64,000 nucleotides of DNA, from the NCBI GenBank assembly GCA_020310875.1, contig CM035407.1, positions 218,177,145-218,241,144 on the forward strand, written 5' to 3'. Below the pieces are notes generated by a model that saw only the letters and a program-made list of their open reading frames with translations, did not search any database and had not been told where the DNA came from. This document shows, in pieces, positions 12,561-22,837 of the stretch. The position numbers were made by a program, and so were the translations under genes. The DNA comes from Ceratopteris richardii. Lineage: Eukaryota > Streptophyta > Polypodiopsida > Polypodiales > Pteridaceae. Positions within the stretch are counted from its first letter, which is position 1; every line of letters begins with the position of its first letter.

Positions 12561-13361
12561 GAAGATTAAAGTAATTGAAGAATGGCCTGTACCTCAATCT
12601 GTGAATGATGTATGCTCTTTTCTAGGGTTAGCTAGTTTTATAGAAAGTTTGTTAAATGTTTTTCTTATTTAGCACTCCCACTCACATTATTATTAAAGAA
12701 AAAGTTAAAATTTTCATGGAGATTATCACAAAAACAATCTTTTGAAAAACTCAAACATGCATTTTCTCATGCACTTGTTTTGCAATTGCAAGATTTTTCA
12801 CAACCTTTCCATGTAGTTACAGATGCTAGTGGTTTAGGTATAGGTGCTGTATTAATGCAAAATGATCATCCCATTGCATTTGAAAGTAGAAAACTTAAAA
12901 CTTTTGAATAGAATTATAGCACATATGATAAGGAACTTTTGGCTATTGTGCATGCTTTAATAATTTAGAAAAATTACCTTATCGGTTCTGAAGTTCTAAT
13001 CAAAACAAACCAACATGCTATTAGGCATTTATTCAATCAACCATTGATTTCTGAGAGACACATTAAATGGGCTTCATTCATACAATTTTTTTAGCCTATG
13101 ATTCAATATCAACCTCGCAAAGATAATGTTGTAGTTGATGCCCTTGGTCGTTTTCCATCCCCAAAAACAAATATTGTTTCAATCAATAATATTTATGCTA
13201 TTTATATTCATTCATTTCATGACATGATTCCTACTTATGCATTTGATTTGTATTTTTCACAAACACGGAATGATTTCAATAATTCTACACCATCTAATGA
13301 GGATCACTACACTTTTCATAATGGATTCTTGTATTTCCAACACAAGTTATGCATCAGCTAA
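12560..13361 (+). pseudogene. Gypsy RNase H and linker
   Basis: Motifs FHVVTDASGLGIGAVLMQ, HPIAFESRKL and YSTYDKELLAIVHAL define the RNase H. They are followed by the HIKWASFIQF and QPRKDNVVVDALGRFP tail that links to integrase in chromoviruses. Fossil. Confidence 0.85.
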
Positions 13362-13369
13362 GGTTCTAA

Positions 13370-14200
13370 AGAATTTGTTATGAAAGAGATGCATGAACCA
13401 CCATATATGGGTCATAGAGGCATACAAAGTACTATTTCTACATGTAAATAATTTCTCTTTTGGCCCAATATGGAAAAGGATATTGCACAGTATGTTTCCC
13501 ATTCCATTGTGTGTCAAGCTATGAAACGATATCAGGGTAAAGCATTTGGATGATTAATGCCACTTCCCATATCTAATAGACCATGGGAAAAAATATCTAT
13601 GGATTTTATTGTTGGTCTTCCTAAAACTTCATCTCATAATGTTATGATTTGGATAAATGTTGATAGGTTTAGTAACCAAGCGTATTTCATTCCTTGTAAA
13701 AGGACTCTTTTTGCACCTCAAGCTGCTAACTTATTTATTAAATGTATTTTTTCTGCTTCATGGTTTTCCGAAATTTATTCTTTCAGATCAAGATGTTAGT
13801 TTTTGTAATCACTTTTGGGTTGCATCCTTTCAATTTTTAGGTTCTAAATAAACTTTAGCTTTGAATTTCATCCTGAAAGTAATGGGCAAAGTGAAGCTAC
13901 GAATAGTACTACTTTAGATCTACTACATTGTTATTCTTTAGATAATCCGAGTAATTGGGATGAGAAAGTTCCTTTATTATAGTTTGCATATAATAACACA
14001 ACACATACTATTGGATGTGCACCATATGAAATTTTTTACGGTAAAGAGCTTCCCACTCCCATGACTCTCACTAAAGTTGATATACCTATGGATGATTCTT
14101 TTGCACAAGATCATATTTCTACACTTCATGAGGTTAATGAGCACATTAACAAGAGTCAAGAACATTACATGTGTAATGTTAATAAGAAATGAGTAGCTAA
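13370..14200 (+). pseudogene. Gypsy integrase
   Basis: The N-terminal zinc-binding region is around 13370-13530 (GHRGIQ, then HSIVCQAMK). The core follows, with PLPISNRPWEKISMDFIVGL and WINVDRFSNQAYFIPCKRT. The GCAPYEIFYGKELP-like segment of Gypsy integrases is at about 14010-14050. Fossil. Confidence 0.85.
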
Positions 14201-14204
14201 ACAA

Positions 14205-14655
14205 TTTAATGAAAATTACTTCATATGGTTACGAATAATTAAAAGATGTTTGAAAAATATTTCACAACATTCTAAAGTTAAACTTGCACCATGTTATTAT
14301 GGACCTTTATGTATTATCCAAAATATTAATGAGAATGCTTTTAGACTAGACATACATTCTCATTGGAATATACATAATTCTTCTCATATCAATTTATTGA
14401 AGTCTTTTAAGTGAATTTTACAACTGGCTCCTATTTTAGATGATCGTCCATTACTTGAAGAGGATGCTGAAATTTTAGTTCTAGAGAAAATACTTGATTA
14501 TGATGTAACTACTACATGCACAGGTGACCAATATCATAGATATTTAGTTAAATATAAAAATCACTCACTTGAAGAATCTCAATGGATTCATAAAACAACA
14601 CGTACTCCACACTATGATCATTCAATTTCTACATATCATTCACAATCACATTAAA
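14205..14655 (+). pseudogene. Gypsy integrase C-terminus and chromodomain
   Basis: The GPLCIIQNINENAF and HIPHNSSHINLLK-like part precedes a chromodomain: EILVLEKILDYDV followed by YLVKYKNHSLEESQWI, ending SQSH. The chromodomain assigns the element to the chromovirus clade, whose integrase is thought to read histone marks. Fossil. Confidence 0.82.
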
Positions 14656-15403
14656 TTCCAAATTTCCAATACCATGCGTGTGTTTCTACATGGAACATGC
14701 TTGAGTGAAAGCATGTTAATGTTTACAAAAAAGTGATGTCTGGAGCATAGTTAATTAGCTGGAAAAACCTGATCTATCTTAGTTGAACATCGTGCAATAG
14801 TTATTGAAAGAGAAGTGAAAGCGAGCTGGTGGGGCAAGATTAGGCTGCATTACGCATGCTGGAGCGTGGAGCATTCATGACGTGGTTTTTTCCGCTTGGT
14901 GCATGTTGGAGAGTCCGCCACAGTACCTCATCTCACCTGGGAGTTTTTCTGCATAGCTCATTGTTGTCTTTGGCAGCCATACATTCGTTATGGAGCGTGC
15001 AAGGCAGAAGTTTTCTTGGCTGTTGTTTTGTTGATCCTGTGTTGTTGTAAGCTATTATAACGAGTCACGACTGAATCTTTCAGCGATTGTCTTGAGGGGC
15101 GATGGAAGACGTATGTGCGCAACACAAAATTGGAGGCTTTAATCAACTCTAAAGAATCCATTTTCGCATTTGCTTCTGCTCGTTGCTTCAGGTTCCCTAA
15201 CTTTCACACTGCCAAGAATAGGGTCGACCCAGAATCTTTGTACTCGATATTATTAGCCAAGTTGAAGTGGAAAATCGACTTTGTTAAGGGCCAAAAATAG
15301 ACTTTGAAAGCCACCACCAACATGTATCCTTGGGATAGAAAAGACATTCCAAAGCTTGATGCAATTTCTATGGGTTGCAAAGTAGGAATGCTTTTCTTAC
15401 TCC
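14656..15403. other. Flank downstream of the chromovirus
   Basis: No recognised gene. 14862-14960 is a partial copy of the repeat at 15404-15502. Short open frames at 14856-15050 and 15115-15300 have no known domain. The segment could include the decayed 3' LTR of the chromovirus, but no partner copy was found. Confidence 0.5.
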
Positions 15404-15758
15404 CTGCATGGAGCATTCATGACATGGGCTTTTCTACGTGCTGCATGTTGGAGAGTACACCGCAGTACCTCATCTGGCCTGGGAGTTTTTCTGCGTGCTG
15501 CATGTTGAGTGGGGAATAGTGAGAGGGATTCCATCACTATAGGAATTTTTTCTGCACATTGTGTCCTAAGTGGGGAATATTGATAACTATTTTTCTGCAT
15601 GCTTCATATTGGAGAGTACACCGCAGTACCTCTTCTCGCATGTGAGTTTTTCTATGTGCTGCATGTTGAGTGGGGAACAGTGAGAGGGACTCCATCACTA
15701 TACGTATTTTTTATACGTGCTGCATCCTGAGTCTGTACAGATAACTATTTTTGTGCAT
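15404..15758. repeat. Tandem repeat, about 160-bp unit, two copies plus a remote partial copy
   Basis: The shared blocks ggagagtacaccgcagtacc (15450 and 15611), gtgctgcatgttgagtgggg, agtgagaggga.tccatcac and ataactattttt (15583 and 15741) recur at an offset of 158-161 bp. A third, partial copy at 14862-14960 shares ggagcattcatgac and the cagtacctcatct block. Confidence 0.8.
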
Positions 15759-16010
15759 ATCACATATTTTGGTTTGGAGATCATTCCTAAAAAGGTAATC
15801 CACTTCTTCATATTTGATGACAAGAAGCATGACACCTTTTTTGTGCAACAATGTTTCCAATTACATTGGCCATGGCTGAGAGAGCTAAACCTTGACTTAA
15901 GCCAACATTGGGTATGGTCAGATGGTGCGGTTTCTCATTGTAAAGACTGATGACATTGATTTTATGGCGATGTGTGGGCTCTTGGCCTCTGCACATTTTG
16001 TATAATTCCC
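15717..16010 (+). pseudogene. Transposase-like fragment, C-terminal-type segment
   Basis: The frame 15717-15950 contains IHFFIFDDKKHDTFFVQQC, LHWPWLRE and HWVWSDGAVSHCKD. From memory, this pattern (DD..HD..FV..C...HW.W, then WSDG followed by a Cys/Gln-Phe-Lys stretch) belongs to a poorly characterised family of transposase-like proteins in plants and animals. The Asp of WSDG would be a candidate second catalytic acid. The frame closes at 15948-15950, and a related frame (FMAMCGLLASAHF) continues to about 16010. The start is lost in the tandem repeat upstream. The family assignment is an inference without a search. Confidence 0.45.
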
Positions 16011-16074
16011 TCATTAATCTACTTTTTTTCTGTTCTCTAAAAAAAAGGGAAGTTATATACGAGTAACATCTCAC

Positions 16075-16200
16075 ATTGTGGATGACTGTTGCAGGTTTAA
16101 AAGTATGCCTAACAATGTCCATTTAGTTTCATATTGTTCATTCATTGTATCTAACATTTGAGGTTTTGGATGATTGTTGTAGGTTTAAAAGTGGGGATTG
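16075..16200. repeat. Short direct repeat, spacing about 90 bp
   Basis: ggatgactgttgcaggttta (near 16080) and ggatgattgttgtaggttta (near 16169) are near-identical. Both look like a polypyrimidine-poor AG acceptor but have no exon evidence. They separate the two transposase-like fragments. Confidence 0.55.
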
Positions 16201-16282
16201 ATGAGTGGTAGATGTTATTGTATTTATGGTTTCTTCATCATTTGTAGTGTGTTGATGTAGGCAATCTCGGACAAGCAAACTG

Positions 16283-17010
16283 ATGGAAGTTAAAACAATA
16301 CCAGTAGTGGATAGTGATCAACAAGAATTAAGATGTTATTGGAAGGAAAAGAAAAGGAAATATAGAGACACAATAATGTCAAGGTCGCGCACTAATATCG
16401 AGGGTAATGCTAATTGCAGTTCAAGCAACTTGGATGGCATTGTGGATAAGATCATCAAGTATTTTAAAAATCAAACTAGACACTCATTTTGTGAAGATAA
16501 AATCGAGGCGCTAAATAGGATGTTGTAGAGTCCATGTATTGGGCAACTTTTTGATGCAATGGGCAGTAACAAAGATCATGTAACATGTGCCCTTTTCACC
16601 AATCTTTAAAATACACTACAAAGTATGAGAAAGAATTCTGATGACCTTGTGTTGAAGAGATCAACATTGATGATGGCTCTAAATATTGATGCATATTCAT
16701 TAACAAATCAGATAAATATTTCAAGACTTTCTAGGGTATTGGAAGTAAGCAGGAAAGTCGTCTATGATACGATTGGACGGTTAAGTATATTTGAGTCTGA
16801 TCATAGTTTTTTGAAGGCAACTGGTAGGGCAACACGTACCACATGCATCACACAAGAGGTCAAGCATCTGATTATCATGTTTTGGACAACAGAGAGCAGG
16901 GTGTCACCAAATAAGAAGGATATAAGTAGGACCCAACTTGGCAAATCAATATTTGGAGCATCCTCTTCACCTTCTTGATGTATCTCAAGTAATCCTATTT
17001 TCAATCATCA
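16283..17010 (+). pseudogene. Transposase-like fragment, N-terminal HTH-type segment
   Basis: One reading frame runs from 16283 to 16978, interrupted by in-frame stops at 16526 and 16607. Its second half has a helix-turn-helix-like stretch, ISRLSRVLEVSRKVVYDTIG, then HLIIMFWTTESRVSPNKKDI. A one-base frame change near 16950 would continue it as EHPLHLLDVSQ. The order 'FW..ESRVSPNKKD...HP.H.L.VSQ' is what I recall from the N-terminal half of the same uncharacterised transposase-like family as the 15717 fragment. The two pieces lie in reversed order (C-terminal type first), so they come from two copies or a rearrangement. Not a working gene. Confidence 0.45.
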
Positions 17011-17034
17011 GTTCACGATTTTAGCTAATTATAC

Positions 17035-17235
17035 AGAAACCAATAACAAGTAACTTATACAATCTAATAGTAATAACTAACTAGTAATAAGCTAATAGTA
17101 ATAGCTGACTAGTAACAACCTATTTAGAAATAGCTTATTACAAACAACTAACCAAGAAACTAGCTCTCAAGTAATAGCTAATTAGTAACAAGCTAATTAG
17201 TAATAGCTAATTACTAATAACAATCCAAGAACCAA
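17035..17235. repeat. AT-rich degenerate repeat of a CTAATTAGTAA-like word
   Basis: Variants of agtaatagctaa, tagtaacaagc and ctaactagtaa recur about ten times over 200 bp. No coding content. It separates the transposase-like fragment from the LINE. Confidence 0.65.
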
Positions 17236-17649
17236 CTACTTAGCACATATTTTCATTTGGAGGTCAAAGCATCGCTCTCATGTATCTACTATTCAAGACG
17301 CAGTGAAAAATACCTATAAATACACATGTTGTGATAGAATCCTCCATGAGAGTATGTGGGAGGAGATTGTACCCAATCTAGTGTCAATTCTCTGGTCTCT
17401 TTCTATTCTGTTTATGATGTTGTGAGATTTCATTTCGGTACTATCCTCTACATACATGCATCTACAAGATCTGATCAACATATGGACTACCATGTGTCTG
17501 TTCAAATGGTTTCTTGATTTCATCCCAAATCGGTCTAAACCACTATGCTATCCACTCTAGATCGAGCTTCTAAACTTGCCCTTTTTCCTTTATGATTTCA
17601 TAAGAAACTTTTTTTCACCCATCGATCGATCCTTGTTCTTGAGTGAAGA
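17236..17649. other. Probable LINE leader or spacer
   Basis: No clear coding frame. It lies directly upstream of the first recognisable LINE ORF1 residues and may hold the 5' part of ORF1 or the 5' untranslated region in decayed form. Confidence 0.35.
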
Positions 17650-18817
17650 TGTTAGGGGCCTTATATACAAAGAGGAAAAATACTCTTTCAATGCTACATG
17701 GCACCCATAAGTTTGTTTCAAAGTAGATCTAAACAAAGAACTCCCCTCTAAAATCACCATAGAGATTGGAGAAGAGGAAACCCTTGAGTAGGAGATTAAA
17801 TACAAGAACTTGCCAAATATTCACTAGAGAATGCAAGACCACAAAATAAAGGAATGTCCTTTAAGAAAGAATTCCAATAAAAACAAGAAAAACCCAGAGA
17901 AGGCTAATGTAATAGGGAACAAAGTTGTGGCAGGGGCCCAAAGCACAATAAAAGAGCATACATTGGAGTCTAAAAAAGGGAAAGAAACACAAGTCTTGGA
18001 AATGGACCCAGAAGGATTCACAAAAGTAAGATGTAGAAGGGGAAGCCCGAAAGGAAGTATCGAGAAGAGCTTGCCAAATGCTTGTTTTCACTGTGGAATG
18101 TAGGGACACAAAATGAAGGAATGTCCTTTAAGGTAGATTAAATACAAGAACTTTGCCAAATGTTTGTTTTCAGTGTAGAATGCAAGGCCATATAATGAAG
18201 GAATGTCCTTTAAGATAAAATTCCAAAAAAAACAAGAAAAAACCGGAGAAGGCTAATATAATAGGGAACAAAGTTGTGGCAAGGGCCTAGAGGACATTAC
18301 AAGTGTCCATTGGAGCCTAAAAAAGGGAAAGAAACACAAGTTTTGGAAACGAACATAGATAGCTTCACAAAATTAAGATGAAGAAGAAGGGGAAGCCTGA
18401 AATGAAATATTGAGAAGAGCCCCTCTAGTGCGGCTCCAAAAACAAACATCTTCTGCAACCTAGAAAAGGAAGCCAATGACATGGATTACCCAAGGGGATT
18501 AAATCTCAAAGACTGTCGCAATGATGGGGAAACCCTAGAGGAATCCTTGTACAAGGAAAATAACCATGAAGGTGTCAAACACTAGCAAAGAGGTTGAGTG
18601 TACCACAAACAATGATGATAATCAGGATAGTGAAAGCTTGATAATTGGATCCATAATCCCTAAAATGATAACCGACTCGTTTTTGATGATGACTTCTCAC
18701 AAAGGGAAACAAATAGCTGAGATTCCTTGGAAGAGGCACCTTAAGGGGAAACTCCTATGTCATAATCCCTCTACTTCAAAGAAAAAAGTCGAGGAGAAAA
18801 ATAAGAAAAAGAGGTAA
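17650..18817 (+). pseudogene. LINE ORF1, DUF4283/zinc-knuckle type with an internal duplication
   Basis: ORF1 proteins bind the LINE RNA. The frame from about 17655 reads FKVDLNKELPSKITIEIGEE, then a CCHC-like end HKIKECPLRK, the usual C-terminal half of plant L1 ORF1 (DUF4283 followed by a zf-CCHC_4 knuckle). The knuckle and its Lys-rich tail then recur: CFHCGM.GHKMKECPLR at 18088-18138 and FQCRMQGHIMKECPLR at 18167-18213. The stretches 17800-18080 and 18137-18420 align with each other, including the VIGNKVVA and KKGKETQVLE segments. Stops at 17736, 17790 and elsewhere break the frame. The frame after 18566 (NTSKEVECTTNNDDNQDSES) is the acidic tail before ORF2. Confidence 0.8.
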
Positions 18818-18852
18818 AAGGCCCCTCTCCACAAAGATCTCAACCTTCCATA

Positions 18853-20440
18853 ATGATTATCCTATCTCTCAATGTTAGAGGGCTATTGGACCCCTCAAGA
18901 ACGATCGTGATCGGCCTGTGGATCTGCGATAAAAGCATAAACCCAGACTTCATCTGTCTTCAAGAGATCAAGATTGACAATGAGGAACTACAAAAGAGTC
19001 TTAAGTGTATTTCCTCATTGCATGTCTAGATCTCCACCACACACCCAAGAGGAAATGGTGGTGCAACTATCCGCATCAGTATAAGTAGGTAGGCTTGAAC
19101 TGTGGATTCCCTTATTGACCAGAACCATCGATGAGTTGGTGCTTCTTTTGGGGGTCCTCTATAGTTTTCCATCATCTCCTTGTATGCTCCTAATGTCGAT
19201 TCAAAAAGAATTTCCACTTGGTGGTTGTTGGATTCTCTACCCCTAAACGTGGTTCTTTGTGGGGACTTTAATATGGTAGAGGTCCTTTCTGACAGATGGA
19301 AGAGGAATGGATGGGTGATTTACATGCAAGAGAAGGAAATTTGGGATCAGGTCAAGTTACACCTAGATTTGGTGGAGATCAAGGATGTTGATGGTTTCTT
19401 TTCATGAAACCCCAAGATGGTGTTGACTTGCAAAAAGGGAGACTCGATAGGAGCTATGTGTCATAGAATATCATCAACAATTGGGCCCCCCCTTCACTCT
19501 CCCAAATTGTGATTGTATTCAAGAAGATCGTTAGTCTCAAGAAAGCCCCTTGGTTTCATGCCAATACGATCACTTTCTCTCTCCCCTTTGTCTAGTGCGA
19601 GATTATCGAGGGGAGTAGAGGCTTTGCCTTCTTCTCCTCTCTGGCTAGGTGTTGGAGGAGGGCCATCCTACAGACTCACTACATCTTGGCCAAGGCTCAT
19701 AAGAATCTTCAAGCCATTCATCATTCTAGAAGGGAAAATCTTTATTGGAGGCTTCAACATTTGGCAGTAGAAGGTAACAGAGGCTACTTGCAATACCAGA
19801 CATGACTATGAAAAATCAGAAGCATGATGAGATAAGAAGAAGAAATTCAAAGAAAGATTCTACAAATATACTTTAAAGATTGGTGGGCTGGTAGGGTGGA
19901 CAAGCCTACTGAAGAGATGTGTGGCCATCTCAAGAACAAGCTATCGAAGGAAGTGATTCTGTTCATGATGAACGCTGATGGGAGTGAATGGAAATCAAAT
20001 GAAGAAAATAGTACATTGATTTTCAACCAATTTACCTAGCTCTTGGGGGTTGCCACGCTTCTTTCTCATCATAGATGTGACTCGATGGCCACCATCTCGT
20101 GCATTAGAACTAAAAAAATCTTGCAGATCCTAAAATCTCTTTGCAAAGATTCCATCTTGGATGCTGAGATTCTACATGTAATTGATTCCCTTCCTAATGG
20201 CAAGAGCCCATGGTAGATTACCCTTACCAAGGCATTCTTCAAGACCTTCAATCATATGGTGGCCACTCCTTTAGGTTTGGTGTGGCAAGAGGCTGTTTCT
20301 TTTGGCACGCTTCCCAATTGCTTCAATGAGGGTGTTGTTACATGCCTAACCACACCATATTAGTCAATGGCTGATCATCATGCGAATGGGTTGTTACATG
20401 CCTAATGGCTGAGGGTGTTGTTACATGCCTAACCACACCA
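18853..20440 (+). pseudogene. LINE ORF2, endonuclease and linker
   Basis: The apurinic-type endonuclease nicks target DNA to prime reverse transcription. From the ATG at 18853 the frame starts MIILSLNVRGLLDPSRT, then PDFICLQEIKID (metal-binding Glu) and ISLYAPN near 19180. VVLCGDFNMVEVLSDRW follows near 19248 (catalytic Asp and Asn). The linker to RT follows, with FNEGVVTCLTTP just before the LTR-like insertion. Several in-frame stops are present (for example after SSLHV at 19027 and after VDGFFS at 19405). ORF2 starts 36 bp after the ORF1 frame closes. Confidence 0.85.
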
Positions 20441-20441
20441 T
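20328..20441. repeat. 31-bp direct repeat at the edge of the insertion
   Basis: A 31-bp word (gagggtgttgttacatgcct plus 11 more bases) occurs at 20328-20358 and again at 20411-20441. A shorter third copy (ttgttacatgcctaatggct) lies at about 20391. The second full copy ends exactly where the LTR-like repeat starts. Confidence 0.85.
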
Positions 20442-20606
20442 GGAGAATGCACATTTTTCATTAATCAAAATGTATACAGATATAAGTTTGTAGGGAAGAT
20501 TCACACCCCTTCATATCTCACCCTTTCTCACCCTTCAATTACACCTTAGAATATGGATTTTCACTCCAACCAACTTTATAATGAAAGCGCAAAATGCTAC
20601 TTAACA
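20441..20606 (-). repeat. Left short LTR-like repeat
   Basis: Shares ttcattaatcaaaa, gattcacaccccttcatatc, ttcaattacacctt and aaatgctacttaaca with 22677-22837, in the same orientation. Confidence 0.8.
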
Positions 20607-21188
20607 TTGGCACCCATGGTGGACCTGAATCCACACATGACATACCAATCCTAGGCTTCCTAAATGCTTCTATCCTATGAAACATTATCCACCAATCAAA
20701 GTGCATGGCCCAAATCCATGGTATGGAAAGTAAAACAATGCCCATACAATTCTGAACAAATTACATATATGAGGGGCAAACTACATTGCCTAGGAGTAAT
20801 CCAAGATATACAATCTACTCCTCATATATATAACAAGCCACCCTTCCTAAATTATGATTCTATATGGGAATGAAAAAAATGGTTGGGTGATTCCTGATCA
20901 ACTTATACAATCTTTGTAAAGGGTGAAATACATCATGTGAGAATATATTTTGAGATACATCAATAGCCATTTCATGGGATACAAAATATGAATTTGACTC
21001 CATAAGAGTGATTCATACAATGTAATAAGAATCCAAATGCTTTGTTTAATATCTTCAATCTTCACTTTATGATGCTTAACATGCTCTATTACAACATGCT
21101 TCATATCTTCATGCTCCATGTATACTTCACTTTGCTTGAAAATTAGGAATTGCATATGAATTAGCTCAAAATCATCAATGCAAATGAT

Positions 21189-21791
21189 CTATATTAATTT
21201 TTCTTTGTGCCAACCCAGAATACACACAAATAAGCAAACAGCTCCACCGAACATAAACATCATTAGTACATGAGAGAATGATCCAATCACAAATCTCCAT
21301 AGTACAACAATGAGATAATAATCGAATAGAGAATGAGAACATGGATTAATACTCATCATATCCATCCCATATGCATCTACCCAATCAAGAATCAAATAAA
21401 GAGTGATAGAGTTCAAAGATACCTTTTGTGTGATATGCTTTCGATATATACTCATGCTTCCCTTATGAGGTGATTCTCCTTCATAAGTGAAATAAAGTTG
21501 AAACAAAAAGTGAATTGGGTGGCTAGGATGTTCCATGAATGACAAATAGTGTTTTCCACAATCCTCAATCAATTTTGCAACATGTGTGCTAACATAAATA
21601 ATGTTTTTTCCCTCATTCCCTTCATTGATATGCATAAAACAGGTGGAATAAATATCATCACCTTTATCATCTTCATCATCACACCCATTATATGCATCAA
21701 ACATGGGTGTCATAGCATCATACAATATGAAATCATGCTTATATGTGGCAGATAGTATGTAAATGCGCATCATCAATGCATTCCTTTTCAT
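21189..21791 (-). CDS. Unidentified 200-residue frame in the LTR-like element
   Basis: The longest open frame of the insert. It contains an acidic stretch (YNGCDDEDDKGDDIYSTCF), then HINEGNEGKNIIYVSTHVAK and FMEHPSHPIHFLFQLYF. A hydrophobic C-terminal segment (YYLIVVLWRFVIGSFSHVLM then MFGGAVCLFVCILGW) could be one or two membrane helices. I do not recognise a family. Whether it is translated is unknown. Confidence 0.35.
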   Translation of the reverse strand: MKRNALMMRIYILSATYKHDFILYDAMTPMFDAYNGCDDEDDKGDDIYSTCFMHINEGNEGKNIIYVSTHVAKLIEDCGKHYLSFMEHPSHPIHFLFQLYFTYEGESPHKGSMSIYRKHITQKVSLNSITLYLILDWVDAYGMDMMSINPCSHSLFDYYLIVVLWRFVIGSFSHVLMMFMFGGAVCLFVCILGWHKEKLI

Positions 21792-22676
21792 TCAAATCAT
21801 GATCATAACAGACATCAAAGATAGGTAATTGAATCATGCTTGTGCCATCATCATCAAAAGTATAAAAAATTGGTGGAAGATAAAGATTACATAATGTAAC
21901 ATGTATGATTCCCTTTTCAGTACATATTCGTGAAGTATGAGCAATTGTATTGCCTTTGCCATCATCAACATGTAATGAATCAATATATGTATTTTTTTCA
22001 TCTTTTCTTCACAATAAGCATAAAAATGCAGAGCAAGATTATCATTCTTTCTTAGAATTCCCCATAACTCTCAGTAAATATATATATACAAACCCCATAC
22101 CAAAGTGTTGTTCCATTTTTGCGATGAAAACTAATTTTTCAATGAAGGGGCCCATGGATACAGATAGAATTTAGGCATGATTAGGATGAATGATAACCAC
22201 TGATGGAAGCATCTGGCACAATTCATAGGGTCACCAATATGCAGTTGTGGCCATGGCAAGAACGAAGACATAGAAGGGTGCCTCGAGGATGTCCTTTGCA
22301 AAATGACCCACATGTGATGCCTCAATGTTCCCAATCATGATGGTGGGTAAGGAGGCTCACATGAAGCAACAACAATAAGATATGCCATCCCTCAATTGGA
22401 GTAGCATCCTATGCCCAAGTACGCCCTCTACGCTATCAAAGTAATAGTTCTCCATGATGCTTCAACCTCTCCTCTACATTCCCCGAAGTGCTTCTCCCTT
22501 GATCCCATGCCTAGTATATTTACAAATGATCACTACTAGTAGAGCAACAAGAGGTTAATCCGTAGTCGGTGTCAAAGTGTTACGTGCATAACCATGCCAT
22601 GTCAATCAGCGATTGATTGTCATGCTAACAAGTTCATGTAACTTGAATGAAAAAGACATGCATTATGAGGCATAAT

Positions 22677-22837
22677 TGATCAAGAGAATGCTCATTTTTC
22701 ATTAATCAAAAGGTATACATATATAAATTTTTAGCGGAGATTCACACCCCTTCATATCTCACCCTTCAATTACACCTTGGAATAGGGATTTTCACTCCAA
22801 TCCACTTTATAATGAAAGTACAAAATGCTACTTAACA
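22677..22837 (-). repeat. Right short LTR-like repeat
   Basis: Partner of 20441-20606. Beyond it, the LINE reverse transcriptase frame resumes at once. Confidence 0.8.

Larger units (their letters stand above)
9110..14655 (+). mobile_element. Ty3/gypsy chromovirus, internal region, old and broken
   Basis: Gag, zinc knuckle, protease, reverse transcriptase, RNase H, integrase and chromodomain follow in Gypsy chromovirus order on the plus strand. Many breaks (well over ten) show great age. No LTR pair was identified: a microsatellite precedes gag, and no repeat of that flank was found downstream of the chromodomain. A Copia-family solo LTR (10009-11065) lies inside gag. Confidence 0.88.
20441..22837 (-). 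mobile_element. LTR-like non-autonomous element inside the LINE
   Basis: Direct repeats of about 165 bp at 20441-20606 and 22677-22837 flank roughly 2.07 kb of sequence with no RT, integrase or protease. On the minus strand each repeat starts TGTTAAGTAGCATTTTG. The left copy ends TCTCCA and the right copy ends TTGATCA, so both have TG...CA ends. A TATA-like stretch (TTTATATATGTATACC) lies inside. It splits the LINE between FNEGVVTCL and LIHKEGSKNRIENW. The internal part carries one minus-strand frame (21189-21791) of unknown function. No matching target duplication was seen (cacca and gtgtt). Likely a short-LTR non-autonomous (LARD- or TRIM-like) fossil. Confidence 0.6.
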
